A stretch of DNA of 64,000 nt from Pseudomonadota bacterium (GCA_021847345.1 JAJZTW010000002.1:62001-126000); one strand, 5' to 3'. Positions 9,567-26,496 are shown, numbered from the stretch's first letter. Numbers and translations are program-made. The notes: a model not told the origin generated them from the sequence alone.

Positions 9567-10328
9567 ATGCGCATCCTGCTTGCCAACGACGACGGTTACC
9601 TGGCCCCCGGGCTGCACGCCCTGTACGCCGGCCTTTGCCGCCTCGGAGAAGTGACCGTGGTGGCGCCCGAGCAGAACGCCAGCGCCGCATCCAACGCACT
9701 GACCCTGAACCGTCCGCTTTCGGTGCTGCGGTCGGACAACGGCTTCCTGTACGTCAACGGCACGCCGTCGGACTGCGTGCACATCGCCCTCACCGGGCTG
9801 CTGGATTTCCGCCCCGACCTGGTGGTCAGCGGGATCAACAACGGCGCCAACCTGGGGGACGACACCATCTACTCGGGCACGGTCGCGGCCGCCACCGAGG
9901 GCTACCTGTTCGGGCTGCCGGCGCTGGCCGTGTCGCTGGTGCACAAGGGCTGGGCGCATCTGGACACCGCGGTGGACGTGGCGGTGCGCGTGGCCGAGCA
10001 CATCGCGCTTCGGCCGCAGGCGTCGGGCGTGCTCTACAACCTGAACGTGCCCAACCTGCCGCGCGAACAACTGCGGGGCCTGCAGGTCACTCGCCTGGGC
10101 AAGCGTCACCCCAGCCAGCCCGTGGTGATGCAGCGCAACCCGCGCAACGAGCCCGTGTACTGGATCGGCTCGGCCGGAGACGCGCTCGACGACCAGCCGG
10201 GCACCGATTTCCATGCCATCGCGCAGGGTTATGCCGCGCTGACCCCGTTGCAGCTCGACCTCACCCACCATGCGATGCTCGACGAGTGCCGTGGGCGCTT
10301 CGCGGACCTGAGCCCGGGCGGGCTCTGA
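9567..10328 (+). CDS. surE: 5'/3'-nucleotidase SurE
   Basis: [66 protein letters not shown]. Confidence 0.97.
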   Translation: MRILLANDDGYLAPGLHALYAGLCRLGEVTVVAPEQNASAASNALTLNRPLSVLRSDNGFLYVNGTPSDCVHIALTGLLDFRPDLVVSGINNGANLGDDTIYSGTVAAATEGYLFGLPALAVSLVHKGWAHLDTAVDVAVRVAEHIALRPQASGVLYNLNVPNLPREQLRGLQVTRLGKRHPSQPVVMQRNPRNEPVYWIGSAGDALDDQPGTDFHAIAQGYAALTPLQLDLTHHAMLDECRGRFADLSPGGL

Positions 10329-10342
10329 CCCGCCGAACCCGG

Positions 10343-11104
10343 ATGGCCATTCCACCGAGGCGCGCCAGCTTTCCCGCGCGGCTGTCCGATTCGGCCGGCG
10401 CGGGCTCGGTGCGTGCGACGCCGGTCGCGCAGCGCCAGCCCGTGCCGCCGATGCCCAGCGGCGCCGGCATGGACTCCCAGGCGGTGCGCTCGGGCATGGT
10501 CGAGCGCCTGCGCGCCCAGCCCGGCATGCACCCGCAGGCGCTCGACGCCATGTCGCGCGTGCCGCGCCACCTGTTCCTGGAGCCCGGCCTTGCGGCGCAG
10601 GCCTACCTGGACAATGCATTGCCCATCGGACATGGCCAGACGATCTCGAAGCCCTCCGTCGTCGCCCGTTCCGCGTCGGTGATGCTGCAGGCGCTGGGCG
10701 CACGCCCGGCCAAGGTGCTGGAGATCGGCACCGGCTGCGGCTACCAGGCCGCGGTGCTGGCCTGCGTGGCCGACGAGGTCTACAGCATCGAGCGCATACG
10801 TGCGCTGCACGAACTGGCGCGGCGCAATCTGCGTGCGCTGCGCCTGCCCAACCTGCGGCTTCTGTTCGGCGACGGAATGGCAGGCGCGCCGGTCGGAGCG
10901 CCCTTCGACGCCGTGATCAGCGCGGCGGCGGGCGAGCATGCGCCGCCCGCGTGGCTGGAGCAGCTGCGCCCGGGCGGTGTGTTGCTGGCGCCGCTGGGCC
11001 AGCCGCAGCGCCTGACCGTGATGCGCAAGCTGGGAGCCGGGCGCTTCGAGTCCCGGGTGGTCGAGCAGGCCCACTTCGTCCCCCTAAAATCCGGTACCTT
11101 GTGA
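10343..11104 (+). CDS. pcm: protein-L-isoaspartate O-methyltransferase (Pcm), with N-terminal extension
   Basis: [67 protein letters not shown]. Confidence 0.94.
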   Translation: MAIPPRRASFPARLSDSAGAGSVRATPVAQRQPVPPMPSGAGMDSQAVRSGMVERLRAQPGMHPQALDAMSRVPRHLFLEPGLAAQAYLDNALPIGHGQTISKPSVVARSASVMLQALGARPAKVLEIGTGCGYQAAVLACVADEVYSIERIRALHELARRNLRALRLPNLRLLFGDGMAGAPVGAPFDAVISAAAGEHAPPAWLEQLRPGGVLLAPLGQPQRLTVMRKLGAGRFESRVVEQAHFVPLKSGTL

Positions 11105-11229
11105 AGCGGGAACCCTGCGCCGGTCCATGTCCGGCCGGGGATCCGCCGAGTCCGGCGCGGCCTCTCGGGGACGCGCGCGGACGGCCGTTTGCGCGCAAAC
11201 CCTCCAAGACCTCGCCATTCCCCGCCACC

Positions 11230-12150
11230 ATGCGCCTGCTTTTGTCCGCGATCCTGCTGAGTGCCGCCCTGGCCGGATGTTCATCCGTTTCGCTGCGCCC
11301 GGCACCTGTGGTGGCCAGCAGCGCCGTTCCGGTCGGCCCAGCCGCCGCCGCGAGCTCGGCGCCGGCTGCCGCAGCGATCCCGCGGGGCTACTACCGGGTC
11401 CAGCGTGGCGACACCTTGCGTTCCATCGCGCGCAGCGTTGGCCGTGGCTGGCGCGAGCTGGCAGCGTGGAACCAGTTGAGCGATCCGAACCGAATCGAGG
11501 TCGGGCAGTTGCTGCGCGTCGCGCCTCCGGGCACGCCGGGCACGCCTGCGCCTTCGGGCAGCGCGGCGGCCCAGACCTTCCCGGTCGCGCCGCAGGGCGG
11601 CGCCACGTCGGCGCCTGCGTCCGCTCCCGCACCGACGCCGGCACCCGCACCGGCCAGCGCGGCTCGCGCAGGCACGAGTGCTCCGGCAATGCAGGCGCCC
11701 GCGGCACGCGGTGCGCAGCAGCATGCCGCGTCGGCTCCGCGCGGGGCGTCGACGCCGGAGCCGGCTGCCACCGCCCATGCCGGAGCGCTGACCTGGTCGT
11801 GGCCGACGCAGGGCAGGATCATCCGAGGCTTCAACGGCACCACCAGCAAGGGGCTGGACATCGCCGGGCAGGCGGGACAGCCGGTGCGCGCAGCGGCGGC
11901 CGGCAAGGTGGTCTACGCCGGCAACGAACTGCGCGGCTTCGGCAACCTGGTGATCGTCAAGCACAACAGCGAGTACATTTCGGTGTACGCGCACAACCAG
12001 AAGATTCTGGTCAAGGACGGGCAGGCCGTGCGCCGCGGCGAGACCATCGCGCTGATGGGTTCGACCGATGCCCCGCGCGTGGAGCTGCATTTCGAGGTCC
12101 GGCTGCGCGGCAAGCCGATCGATCCGGAGCAGGTGCTGCCCCGGCATTGA
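11230..12150 (+). CDS. nlpD: NlpD-like lipoprotein: LysM + M23 peptidase domains
   Basis: Lipobox [36 protein letters not shown] (LysM); [42 protein letters not shown] (M23); upstream of rpoS. Confidence 0.93.
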   Translation: MRLLLSAILLSAALAGCSSVSLRPAPVVASSAVPVGPAAAASSAPAAAAIPRGYYRVQRGDTLRSIARSVGRGWRELAAWNQLSDPNRIEVGQLLRVAPPGTPGTPAPSGSAAAQTFPVAPQGGATSAPASAPAPTPAPAPASAARAGTSAPAMQAPAARGAQQHAASAPRGASTPEPAATAHAGALTWSWPTQGRIIRGFNGTTSKGLDIAGQAGQPVRAAAAGKVVYAGNELRGFGNLVIVKHNSEYISVYAHNQKILVKDGQAVRRGETIALMGSTDAPRVELHFEVRLRGKPIDPEQVLPRH

Positions 12151-12179
12151 CCCCCAGCCTTCGCGCCACGGTCTCGCCC

Positions 12180-13190
12180 ATGCCCGCCAAACCGCGCCCG
12201 CCAGCCGCCACCGACGCCGACGGGCCAACGCGCGAGCCGCGCAACGACATCGCCGACCAGGAAGGCGTGTTCGGCCCGACGGGCGACGAGCTGGCGCAGC
12301 CCGCCGCGGGGGCCTCCATCCCGGCCGGCGCGAGCCTGGGAGTCGACGCGGACATGGCCGGCCAGAGCGTGCTGCAGGCCTACCTGAACCGCATCCGCGC
12401 CACGCCGCTGCTGAGCCCGCAACAGGAATTCGACACCGCGGTGCGCGCGCGTCGAGGCGAGTTCGCGGCGCGCCAGTCGATGATCGAGCACAACCTGCGG
12501 CTGGTCGTATCGATCGCCAAGGGGTATGCGGGGCGTGGCGTGGCGCTGGCCGACCTGATCGAGGAAGGCAACCTGGGCTTGATGCACGCCATTGAGAAGT
12601 TCGAGCCGGAGCGCGGCTTTCGCTTTTCCACCTACGCGAGCTGGTGGATTCGCCAGAACGTCGAGCGCGCCATCATGCAGCAGGCCCGCACCATCCGGCT
12701 GCCGGTGCACGTGATCCGCGAGCTCAACCAGGTGCTGCGTGCGCGGCGCCACCTGGAGGACTCCAGCGCCGACGGCAACGCGTCGGTCGACGACATCGCG
12801 AGCCTGACCGGGCGCGGCACCGACGAGGTCGCGGACCTGCTGAGCCTCAGCGAGTTGCCGGTGTCGCTGGACCTGATGCGCGAGGGAGCGTCGGGCGAGA
12901 GCTTTGTCGAGCAGTTCGCCGATCAGCAGTCGCCGTCGCCCGACGACACCGCGCAGGCGCATGAAATCGAGCGCCTGGTCGACGCGTGGCTGGGCACGCT
13001 GGCCGAACGCGAGCGCGAGATCATCGAGTCGCGCTTCGGATTGCACGGGCGCGACCTGGAAACCCTGGAGTCACTGGCCCGTCGCCTGAACCTGACGCGC
13101 GAGCGCGTGCGCCAGATCCAGCAGGAAGCCCTGGGCAAGCTCAAGCGGCGCCTGGCAGGCGGCGGCGTGGACAGCTCCTCGGTGTTGTGA
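12180..13190 (+). CDS. rpoS: RNA polymerase sigma factor RpoS
   Basis: [84 protein letters not shown]; nlpD-rpoS synteny. Confidence 0.95.
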   Translation: MPAKPRPPAATDADGPTREPRNDIADQEGVFGPTGDELAQPAAGASIPAGASLGVDADMAGQSVLQAYLNRIRATPLLSPQQEFDTAVRARRGEFAARQSMIEHNLRLVVSIAKGYAGRGVALADLIEEGNLGLMHAIEKFEPERGFRFSTYASWWIRQNVERAIMQQARTIRLPVHVIRELNQVLRARRHLEDSSADGNASVDDIASLTGRGTDEVADLLSLSELPVSLDLMREGASGESFVEQFADQQSPSPDDTAQAHEIERLVDAWLGTLAEREREIIESRFGLHGRDLETLESLARRLNLTRERVRQIQQEALGKLKRRLAGGGVDSSSVL

Positions 13191-13219
13191 GTCAAGGGCT
13201 GAAGGGCAGGGACGCAGGC

Positions 13220-14026
13220 ATGGCCGCACCGATTGTCGTATTCGATATCGAAACCATTCCCGACGCGCGAGCCGTGCGGGCTGCCGGGCTGGCCGACGAG
13301 GGCCTGGACGACGCCGCGGCCATCGCGCAGGCGCAGCAGCGCAGACTCGAGGCCACGGGAAGCGACTTCCTGCCCATCGTCTGCCAGCGCGTGGTCGTCA
13401 TCTCCTGCATCTTCCGCGACGCGACCAAGGGCCTGAAGGTGCATTCCTTCGTCGACCGCGGCGGCCAGGAGGCCGACGTGGTGCAGGGCTTCTTCCGGCT
13501 CATCGACCGACTGGAGCCGCAGCTCGTGTCGTGGAACGGCGGCGGCTTCGACCTGCCCGTGCTGCATTACCGCGCGATGGTGCACGGCGTGCAGGCGTCC
13601 AAGTACTGGGACATGGGCGAGGACGACCGCGACTACAAGTGGAACAACTACATCTCGCGCTATCACAACCGCCATCTGGACCTGATGGACCTGCTGGCGC
13701 TGTACCAGGCTCGCGCCAACGCGGGCATGGACACGCTGGCGCAGTTGTGCGGCTTTCCGGGCAAGCTGGGCATGGACGGCTCGCAGGTCTACGCGGCCTG
13801 GCTGCGCGGTGAACTCGACGCCATCCGGCGCTACTGCGAGACCGACGTGCTCAACACGTACCTGTTGTACGGCCGCTTCCAGCTCATGCGCGGCGCGCTG
13901 TCGCCGCAGCAGTACGGCGACGACATCGAGCTGGTGCGCCGCACGGTGGGGGAGTGGTCCGCCGTCGAGCCGCACTGGGCCGAGTACATGCAGGCCTGGC
14001 CGGCGCCGTCGCCGGTACAGTCCTGA
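13220..14026 (+). CDS. 3'-5' exonuclease (PolB-like exonuclease domain)
   Basis: MAAPIVVFDIETIPD (DEDD ExoI), LVSWNGGGFDLPVLHYRA, YCETDVLNTYLLYGRFQL. Confidence 0.87.
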   Translation: MAAPIVVFDIETIPDARAVRAAGLADEGLDDAAAIAQAQQRRLEATGSDFLPIVCQRVVVISCIFRDATKGLKVHSFVDRGGQEADVVQGFFRLIDRLEPQLVSWNGGGFDLPVLHYRAMVHGVQASKYWDMGEDDRDYKWNNYISRYHNRHLDLMDLLALYQARANAGMDTLAQLCGFPGKLGMDGSQVYAAWLRGELDAIRRYCETDVLNTYLLYGRFQLMRGALSPQQYGDDIELVRRTVGEWSAVEPHWAEYMQAWPAPSPVQS

Positions 14027-14142
14027 ACCTGAATCCTGAATCCGCAATCGCGCTCGGCGCCAGCGCGCCGCGCTTTCCCTGACCTGTGCGCCGCCGCCCC
14101 GGTACGCGGCGGTGTGCGTCGTCCGATGCTTGCCAGTCCGCC

Positions 14143-15609
14143 ATGAATCGTCGCAGTTCCCGCCCCCGTTCATCGTCCGCGCCCGGCGCGGATCCCGCCT
14201 TGCTGGCCGCCGAGAGCGAATGGCTGCGGGTCGAGTCGCTGGACCTCGACGCGCGTGGGGTCGCGCACCGCGCCGACGGCAAGGTCGTGTTCATCGGCGG
14301 GGCCTTGCCGGGCGAGCGCGTGCGGGTGCGCGTGCTGCGCAGCAAGCCCAAATGGGAGCAGGCCGAGGTGCTCGAATGGGCCACCACCGCGGCCACGCGC
14401 GTGCAGCCGCGCTGCGAGCATTTCGGCGTCTGTGGCGGCTGCAGCATGCAGCACGTGGACCTGCGCGCGCAGATCGCGTTCAAGCAGCGCACCCTGGAAG
14501 ACGACCTGTCGCACCTGGCCCAGCTGCGCCCGGAAGTCGTGCTGCGTCCGCTCGCGGGCCCGGACTGGGGGTACCGGCGGCGTGCCCGCCTGACCGTGCG
14601 TCTGGTTCCCAAGAAGGGCGGCGTGCTGGTGGGATTTCACGAACGCGGCTCCAGCTACGTGGCCGACATGCGCAGCTGCCAGGTGCTGCCGCCGGAGGTT
14701 TCCGCGCTGCTGCTGCCGCTTCGCGAACTGATCGGCTCGCTGTCATGCCCCGATCGCCTGCCGCAGATCGAGTTGGCCATGGGCGACGATGCGATGGTGC
14801 TGGTGCTGCGCAACCTGCAGGCGCTGACCGACGACGACCTCGGGCGCCTGCGCGGGTTCGCCGCGCAGCATCGCGTGCAATGGTGGCTGCAGCCGGGCGG
14901 GCCGCTGACGGCGGCGCCGCTCGAGCCCGATGCGGCGCTGCCGGCGTACGAGCTGCCCGAGTTCGGCTTGCGCATGCCGTTCCGGCCGACGGATTTCACC
15001 CAGGTGAACCATGCCGTCAACCGTGCGCTGGTGTCGCGGGCGCTGCGCCTGCTGGCGCCGCGCGCGCACGAGCGCGTGGCCGACTGGTTCTGCGGCCTGG
15101 GCAATTTCACGCTGCCGCTGGCCACGCGCTCGGCCTTCGTGCTGGGGGTCGAGGGCAGCGAGTCGCTGCTGCAGCGCGCCAGCGCGAATGCGCAGGCCTG
15201 CGGGCTGGGTGCCAGGGTGCGTTTCGAGGTCTCGAACCTGTTCGAGATCGACGCCGGCGACCTGCGTGCGAGGGGGAACTTCGACAAGTGGCTGATCGAC
15301 CCGCCGCGCGAGGGTGCGCTGGCGCTGTGCAAGGCGCTGGTGCACGCGATGGGACGAGGCGACGCGGCGGATGGCGAAGGCGTAGGGCCGGCAGATGCCG
15401 TGTCGGCGGCTCCAGGGCAGGGGTTCCGGGCGCCGTCGCGCATCGTGTACGTGTCCTGCAACCCGGCGACGCTGGCTCGCGATGCCGGCGTGCTGGTGCA
15501 CCAGGGGGGCTACAAGCTGCGTGCGGCCGGCGTGGTCAACATGTTCCCCCACACCTCGCACGTGGAGTCGATCGCAGTGTTCGAACTCGACCCTTCGCAC
15601 GACGCCTGA
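14143..15609 (+). CDS. rlmD: 23S rRNA (uracil-C5)-methyltransferase RlmD (RumA)
   Basis: TRAM domain [38 protein letters not shown] cysteines; [26 protein letters not shown]. Confidence 0.95.
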   Translation: MNRRSSRPRSSSAPGADPALLAAESEWLRVESLDLDARGVAHRADGKVVFIGGALPGERVRVRVLRSKPKWEQAEVLEWATTAATRVQPRCEHFGVCGGCSMQHVDLRAQIAFKQRTLEDDLSHLAQLRPEVVLRPLAGPDWGYRRRARLTVRLVPKKGGVLVGFHERGSSYVADMRSCQVLPPEVSALLLPLRELIGSLSCPDRLPQIELAMGDDAMVLVLRNLQALTDDDLGRLRGFAAQHRVQWWLQPGGPLTAAPLEPDAALPAYELPEFGLRMPFRPTDFTQVNHAVNRALVSRALRLLAPRAHERVADWFCGLGNFTLPLATRSAFVLGVEGSESLLQRASANAQACGLGARVRFEVSNLFEIDAGDLRARGNFDKWLIDPPREGALALCKALVHAMGRGDAADGEGVGPADAVSAAPGQGFRAPSRIVYVSCNPATLARDAGVLVHQGGYKLRAAGVVNMFPHTSHVESIAVFELDPSHDA

Positions 15610-15630
15610 CACGAGATCGGGGCGGGCATG

Positions 15631-15656
15631 AAAAACCCGGCCGCGGCCGGGTTTTT
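15631..15656. terminator. bidirectional Rho-independent terminator
   Basis: Perfect palindrome AAAAACCCGGCCGCGGCCGGGTTTTT between convergent rlmD and the Bax-inhibitor gene. Confidence 0.9.
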
Positions 15657-15696
15657 CACATGAGGGACCGAAGGCCCCTGCGGTACGCGATCAGGC

Positions 15697-16407
15697 TCAG
15701 CGCCGGCTGCCGCCGCCGCCGCCGAAGATGCTCAGCAGCGCCAGCAGGTTGACGAACACGTTGTACAGGTCGAGGTAGATCGCCAGCGTGGCCGAGATGT
15801 AGTTGGTCTCGCCGCCGTCGAGCACGCGGCGCACGTCGATCAGCATGAAGGCCGAGAAGATGCCGATCGCGGCCACCGAGAAGGTGATCATCAGCGCGGG
15901 CATCTGCAGCCAGATGTTCGCGATGCCGGCGATCATCAGCAGGATCACTCCGACGAACAGGAACTTGGCCAGTCCGCTGAGGTCGCGCTTGACCACCGTG
16001 GCCAGCGAGGCCATGACCGCGAAGATCAGCGCGGTGCCTCCGAAGGCCATCGAGATCAGCTGCACGCCATTGGCCAGGCCGAGCACCAGGCTGAGCATCT
16101 GCGACAGCATCATGCCCATGAAGAACGTGAAGCCCAGCAGCAGTCCCACTCCGAGGCCCGAGTTCTTGTTGCGCTCGATGGCGAACATCAGGCCGAAGGC
16201 GCCTGCGAAGAACAGCAGCATGCCCATCCCGGGGTTGAGCATCATCCACTGCGCCAGGCCCGTGCGCAGGCCGGCCCAGGCCCCCGCGACCGTGGGCACC
16301 AGGGAGATCGCCAGCAGCGTGTAGGTGTTGCGCAGTACGCGGTTGCGCTCGACGGCGTAGCTGCCCGAGGCGTAGGACGGGTATTGCGGTTGGAAGCGAT
16401 CGTTCAT
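15697..16407 (-). CDS. Bax inhibitor-1 / YccA family membrane protein
   Basis: MNDRFQPQYPSYASGSYAVERNRVLRNTYTLLAISLVPTVAGA; seven-TM-like pattern; ends LDLYNVFVNLLALLSIFGGGGG. Confidence 0.92.
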   Translation of the reverse strand: MNDRFQPQYPSYASGSYAVERNRVLRNTYTLLAISLVPTVAGAWAGLRTGLAQWMMLNPGMGMLLFFAGAFGLMFAIERNKNSGLGVGLLLGFTFFMGMMLSQMLSLVLGLANGVQLISMAFGGTALIFAVMASLATVVKRDLSGLAKFLFVGVILLMIAGIANIWLQMPALMITFSVAAIGIFSAFMLIDVRRVLDGGETNYISATLAIYLDLYNVFVNLLALLSIFGGGGGSRR

Positions 16408-16673
16408 GTGTGTTCTCCCGAAACGAGATGCCGCGGACGCCACCGGGCGTCGACAGCCTGTGCAGCATACCAACATGCGGACAGGCTCCCCGACCGGTTC
16501 GACACCCCAGCAGCGACGAAGTTCCCCTGCATGCTGCAGGGCAAACGCGACGCAACCGGCGGTGGCACCACGAGCTCGTCGCGCAGTGTAGGGCTCTTGC
16601 CTGAAGCGGGGCTGAAGGGCGCGCGCCGCGCCACGCCCGCGCCAGGCTTCGGTCTGCGGGTAAATACGGGTAA

Positions 16674-16679
16674 TATAAT
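16674..16679 (+). promoter_or_regulatory. consensus -10 hexamer (TATAAT) of a probable carA promoter with a long leader
   Basis: gggTAATATAATggg about 240 bp upstream of the carA ATG; no convincing -35 identified. Confidence 0.45.
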
Positions 16680-16915
16680 GGGAAAGATTTGCGTGCGGCT
16701 TGCGCGCCGGCTCGGGAAGCCGGGGAACGCCTGGACTGGGCTCCCCCAGCCCGCAGGCGGCGGGCAGCCGGCGCCCAACCCAACACGCCGCCGCCCAGGC
16801 GCCTTCGCCCAACCGCCCCCGCCCCGACCCCCCGGCGCCGTTGCCGCCGCGGTCGGCACGCGCGCACGGTCGGCGAACAGGCACGCGGCGCGGCGCAAGA
16901 GCGGAGAGAACATCC

Positions 16916-18079
16916 ATGCTGCCGTTGCAACCGAAGGCGATCCTGGCCCTGGCGGACGGGTCTGTCTTCGAAGGGGTGTCGATCGGCGCTGCCGGGGAAA
17001 GCCCAGGGGAGGTGGTGTTCAACACCGCCATCACCGGCTACCAGGAAATCCTGACCGACCCGAGCTACAGCCACCAGATCGTCACGCTGACCTACCCGCA
17101 CATCGGGAACGTCGGGGTCAACCCCGAGGACGCCGAGGCGCCTCGCGTGCACGCCGCCGGCCTGGTGATTCGCGACCTGCCGTTGCAGGACTCGAATTTC
17201 CGGCGCACCGAGGGGCTTTCGGAGTACCTGCAGCGTCACGGCACCGTGGCCATCGCGGGAATCGACACCCGGCGACTGACGCGCCTGCTGCGCACCCATG
17301 GCGCGCAGAACGGCTGCATCGTCGCGCTGCAGCCTGGCGACGCCGTCGACGACGCGCTGCGCGAGCGCGCGGTCGAGCGCGCGCGCGCCACGCCGAGCCT
17401 GGCCGGCATGGACCTGGCCAAGGTGGTCAGTACCACGCACTCCTACCCGTGGACCCAGACCTCGTGGAGCCTGGGCGCCGGCTACGGCGAGCACGACGGC
17501 TCGGGCCTGCATGTCGTGGCCTACGACTTCGGCGTGAAGTTCAACATCCTGCGCCTGCTGGCCGAGCGCGGCTGCCGCATCACGGTGGTGCCGGCGCAGA
17601 CCAGCGCGCAGGACGTGCTGGCGCTGAACCCCGACGGCGTGCTGCTGTCCAACGGCCCCGGCGATCCGGAGCCCTGCGACTACGCGATCGCCGCCACGCG
17701 CGAGCTGCTGCAGCGCGGCGTGCCCACCTTCGGCATCTGCCTCGGGCACCAGATCCTGGCGCTGGCTGCCGGCGCACGCACCTTCAAGATGAAGTTCGGG
17801 CACCACGGTGCCAACCATCCGGTGCGAGACCTGGAAACCGGGCGCGTCAGCATCACCAGCCAGAACCACGGGTTCGCCGTCGATGCCGATTCGCTGCCGC
17901 CCAACCTGCGCGCCACCCATGTGTCGCTGTTCGACGGCACCTTGCAGGGCTTCGCCTACACCGACCGTCCGGCGATGAGCTTCCAGGGCCACCCGGAGGC
18001 CAGCCCCGGACCGCACGACATCGGCGAGTTGTTCGATCGCTTCAAGGGCATGATGCAGTCCGCCCGGCGTTCCGCCTGA
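16916..18079 (+). CDS. carA: carbamoyl-phosphate synthase small subunit
   Basis: [52 protein letters not shown] glutamine amidotransferase triad. Confidence 0.97.
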   Translation: MLPLQPKAILALADGSVFEGVSIGAAGESPGEVVFNTAITGYQEILTDPSYSHQIVTLTYPHIGNVGVNPEDAEAPRVHAAGLVIRDLPLQDSNFRRTEGLSEYLQRHGTVAIAGIDTRRLTRLLRTHGAQNGCIVALQPGDAVDDALRERAVERARATPSLAGMDLAKVVSTTHSYPWTQTSWSLGAGYGEHDGSGLHVVAYDFGVKFNILRLLAERGCRITVVPAQTSAQDVLALNPDGVLLSNGPGDPEPCDYAIAATRELLQRGVPTFGICLGHQILALAAGARTFKMKFGHHGANHPVRDLETGRVSITSQNHGFAVDADSLPPNLRATHVSLFDGTLQGFAYTDRPAMSFQGHPEASPGPHDIGELFDRFKGMMQSARRSA

Positions 18080-18114
18080 CAGCGCCCGGCCCCATCGCCC
18101 ACGGAAGCCCCGTC

Positions 18115-18765
18115 ATGCATGCATTCGGAATCACCAACCTCGCGCTGTACGTCGTCGGCGTGGTGTTCATCGTGCTGTTGCCGGGGCCGAACTCGCTGTA
18201 CGTGCTGGGCCTGGCCGCGCAGCGCGGCGTGCGCACCGGCTATCTCGGCGCCTGCGGCATCTTCATCGGCGACAGCGTGCTGATGGTGCTCGCCGCCGCC
18301 GGGCTGGCCAGCCTGCTCGAGGCGGTGGCCTGGCTGTTCATGCTGGTCAAGCTGGCCGGCGCCGCCTACCTGGCCTGGATCGGCTTCGGCATGCTGCGGC
18401 GGGCGTTGCGCAACTGGCGCAGGTCGGAGATTCCGCAGGCGCCGCCGATGCGCGTGGACGACGCCCATCCCTTGCTCAAGGCCCTGCTGATCAGCCTGCT
18501 CAACCCGAAGGCGATCCTGTTCTTCATTTCCTTTTTCATCCAGTTCGTCGAGCCGGACTACCCGCACCCGGCGCTGTCCTTCCTGGTGCTGGGGGCCATC
18601 GTGCAGTTCTTCAGCGCGCTGTACCTGTCGGTGCTGATCTTCGCCGGCGCCCGCCTGGCCGAGGCGTTCCGCCGCCGGCGGCGCCTGTCGGCCGGGCTCA
18701 CCGGCGCGCTGGGCGCGGCCTTCGTCGCCTTCAGCGCGCGCCTGGCCACCGCCACGCCGCACTGA
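18115..18765 (+). CDS. LysE/RhtB-family amino acid exporter (LeuE-like)
   Basis: [54 protein letters not shown]; lies between carA and carB. Confidence 0.9.
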   Translation: MHAFGITNLALYVVGVVFIVLLPGPNSLYVLGLAAQRGVRTGYLGACGIFIGDSVLMVLAAAGLASLLEAVAWLFMLVKLAGAAYLAWIGFGMLRRALRNWRRSEIPQAPPMRVDDAHPLLKALLISLLNPKAILFFISFFIQFVEPDYPHPALSFLVLGAIVQFFSALYLSVLIFAGARLAEAFRRRRRLSAGLTGALGAAFVAFSARLATATPH

Positions 18766-18835
18766 GGCAGCATCGCCGCCCGAATCACCGCCCGACTCGC
18801 CACGAACCCCGCGTCCCCCACATTCAAGCAGCCTC

Positions 18836-22069
<3,234 letters not shown>

Positions 22070-22115
22070 AAATTTGGCCCGGCCGACTGCGCGGCCGATG
22101 TCGCGCGGGTCAGTC

Positions 22116-22141
22116 GGCTCCAACACGGGGCTCCAACACGG
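22116..22141 (+). repeat. 13-bp perfect tandem direct repeat (2 copies)
   Basis: GGCTCCAACACGG x2, in the carB-greA intergenic region. Confidence 0.8.
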
Positions 22142-22161
22142 GCCGCGCGGCGACGCGCGGC
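22142..22161 (+). other. GNRA-type stem-loop upstream of greA
   Basis: GCCGCGCG-GCGA-CGCGCGGC, perfect 8-bp stem, no strong T tract after it. Confidence 0.6.
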
Positions 22162-22269
22162 TTCCAGCGGCAGCAGACCCGGCACGCCCGGCGGATGGTC
22201 ATCCGGCGGGCAGGCCCGGGGTTTGCCGCCGCATTGTCTTTTTCCCTGATTCAAGGACGGTTGTTTCCC

Positions 22270-22743
22270 ATGCCTACCCCCATGACCCGCCGCGGCGCGG
22301 AAAAGCTGCGCGCCGAGCTGCAGCGCCTGAAATCGGTCGAGCGCCACGCGGTGATCCAGGCCATCGCCGAGGCGCGCGCGCAGGGCGACCTGTCGGAAAA
22401 CGCCGAATACGAGGCGGCGAAGGACCGCCAGGGCTTCATCGAGGGGCGAATCGCCGAGCTCGAGGGCAAGCTGTCGTCGGCGCAGATCATCGATCCCGCC
22501 GAGCTCGACGCCGGCGGGCGCGTGGTGTTCGGCGCCACCGTGGCGCTGTGCGACGAGGACAGCGGCGACGAGGTCTCCTACCAGATCGTCGGCGACGACG
22601 AGGCCGACCTCAAGCAGCACATGATCTCGGTGAGTTCGCCGATCGCGCGCGCGATGATCGGCAAGGAGGAGGGCGACCTGATCCAGGTCGCCGCTCCCGC
22701 CGGTACGCGCAGCTACAGCATCGTCAAGGTTTCCTACTCCTGA
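22270..22743 (+). CDS. greA: transcription elongation factor GreA
   Basis: [61 protein letters not shown]. Confidence 0.97.
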   Translation: MPTPMTRRGAEKLRAELQRLKSVERHAVIQAIAEARAQGDLSENAEYEAAKDRQGFIEGRIAELEGKLSSAQIIDPAELDAGGRVVFGATVALCDEDSGDEVSYQIVGDDEADLKQHMISVSSPIARAMIGKEEGDLIQVAAPAGTRSYSIVKVSYS

Positions 22744-22766
22744 AGCGCCAAGCAACGAGGTCCGCC

Positions 22767-23204
22767 ATGGCAATGCTGCGTCGTCTGCGTCTGCAGATCG
22801 TGCTCGTCGGGCTGTGGCTCGGCGGTCTCGCCGCCGTCGGGCTGATCGGCGCGCCCACCGCGTTCGCGCTGATCTCGCACAAGCTCGCGGCCGCCGCGGT
22901 GGCCAGCCGCATGTTCTATCTCATGTCGCTGGCCGGCGTGGTTCTCGGCGCCGCGCTGCTGGTGGTCGAGCAGCGGCGCAGCGCCGGCATGACCACGCCG
23001 CTGCTGCTGGTGATGGGCGGGCTGTTCTTCGACGTGCTGGGTGAGTTCGTGATCGTGCCGCAACTGCTGGCGGCGGCCGCCGAGCATGCGCCGAGCCTCG
23101 CCGGCTGGCATGTCGCGGCGAGCACGGCCTACGCCGCGCAGGCGCTGTGCGTGCTGTGCTACGCGTGGCTGCTGCCTTCGCAGCTCGGACGCGACCCCGC
23201 CTAG
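22767..23204 (+). CDS. DUF4149-type membrane protein
   Basis: Four predicted TM segments, [21 protein letters not shown]; conserved position after greA. Confidence 0.75.
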   Translation: MAMLRRLRLQIVLVGLWLGGLAAVGLIGAPTAFALISHKLAAAAVASRMFYLMSLAGVVLGAALLVVEQRRSAGMTTPLLLVMGGLFFDVLGEFVIVPQLLAAAAEHAPSLAGWHVAASTAYAAQALCVLCYAWLLPSQLGRDPA

Positions 23205-23229
23205 GCGGGCCGGTCGCAGCCCCCGGGCT

Positions 23230-23706
23230 TCATCCCAGGCGCACCTTCTTGATGCTCGAGCGGCGCGGCTTGGCGCGCTTGACCTTTCCCGCCGGAGTCA
23301 CGCGCTGGTTGCCCAGCACGGTCAGGCGCTTGACCTTCGGCCGGTGGGTCGGGCTGCTCGATGGCACGACGACCTTGACCTGGCGCGGCGCGCCGGGCCG
23401 CGCTGGAGCGGACTCGAGCACATCCTTCGCGGGAAGGGGCCGGAACACGACCAGCATGCGCCCGATGCTCTGCACCGGCGCGGCGCCCAGGCGCTCGCAG
23501 ATGGTCTCGAGCATCTGCGCGCGCTCGGCACGCTCGTCGCCCGCCACGCGTACCTTGATCAGGTCGTGGGCGCGCAGCGCGCGGTCGATTTCGGCCAGCA
23601 CGGCCTCGCTCAGGCCCTGCTCGCCGATGAGCACGCTGGGCTTGAGGGAATGGGCCTGCGCGCGCTTGGCGCTGCGTTCGGCCGGGGTCAGGGAAAGGGA
23701 ACTCAT
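23230..23706 (-). CDS. yhbY: YhbY/CRS1-type RNA-binding protein
   Basis: [49 protein letters not shown]; divergent from rlmE. Confidence 0.9.
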   Translation of the reverse strand: MSSLSLTPAERSAKRAQAHSLKPSVLIGEQGLSEAVLAEIDRALRAHDLIKVRVAGDERAERAQMLETICERLGAAPVQSIGRMLVVFRPLPAKDVLESAPARPGAPRQVKVVVPSSSPTHRPKVKRLTVLGNQRVTPAGKVKRAKPRRSSIKKVRLG

Positions 23707-23772
23707 TCCCGCATTATCCGTCTTCGCCAGGCGCTCCAGTGCGCGCAGGTCGAAAATGAGCAGGCTCACCCG

Positions 23773-24426
23773 ATGAAAAAGAACCGATTCAGCAAGAAAT
23801 GGCTCAACGAGCACCTGCACGACCCTTACGTCAAGCAGGCGCAGAAGGACAACTACCGCTCGCGCGCCGCCTACAAGCTGCAGGAAATCGACCAGGATCA
23901 CCGCCTGGTGCGCCCCGGGCAGCTGATCGTCGAGCTCGGCAGCGCGCCGGGCGCGTGGTCGCAGTACCTGGTGCGCCGCATGGGATGCGATGCGGCCGGC
24001 GCGCTGCGCGGGCAGGTCATCGCGCTGGACCTGCTGCCGATGGAGCCCGTCGACGGGGTGCAGTTCCTGCAGGGGGATTTTCGGGAGCCCGAAGTGCTGC
24101 AGCAGGTCGAGGCCCTGCTGGCCGGGCGCCGGGCCGACCTCGTGCTGTCCGACATGGCGCCGAACCTGTCCGGCATCGCGTCGGCAGACGCCGCGCGCGT
24201 CGAACACCTGGCCGACCTCGCGCTGGAGTTCGCGGTGAACTGGCTGGGCGACGACGGCGCGCTGTTGATCAAGACCTTCCACAGCGGCTATTTCAGCCAG
24301 ATCGTCACGCGCTACAAGCAGCACTTCAAGGTGGTCAAGGCGATCAAGCCCAAGGCCTCGCGGGAGCGCTCGGCCGAGGTGTTCGTGCTGGCGCTGCACC
24401 CGAAGCCGCGCGCGCAATCCCGATAA
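23773..24426 (+). CDS. rlmE: 23S rRNA 2'-O-ribose methyltransferase RlmE (FtsJ/RrmJ)
   Basis: [57 protein letters not shown]. Confidence 0.96.
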   Translation: MKKNRFSKKWLNEHLHDPYVKQAQKDNYRSRAAYKLQEIDQDHRLVRPGQLIVELGSAPGAWSQYLVRRMGCDAAGALRGQVIALDLLPMEPVDGVQFLQGDFREPEVLQQVEALLAGRRADLVLSDMAPNLSGIASADAARVEHLADLALEFAVNWLGDDGALLIKTFHSGYFSQIVTRYKQHFKVVKAIKPKASRERSAEVFVLALHPKPRAQSR

Positions 24427-24583
24427 AGACTATCATCGGTGGCAAATCAATAGCAGGTTTACATGGATGACCTGCGCGCCGGCTGAGCGCGGTCACGGCG
24501 CGCGCTCTTGATTCGCCTAGAATCGGCAACATATGGAAGGGGATCGCACCCGGGTGCGCCCCTTCGGGCCTGAGGAGTCTGTC

Positions 24584-26485
<1,902 letters not shown>

Positions 26486-26496
26486 GCGGCAAGCCC

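Noticed and set aside
24427-24583. Clear sigma-32 or sigma-70 promoter for ftsH
   Set aside because: TAGAAT is a plausible -10 but I could not find a convincing spaced -35 or heat-shock element.
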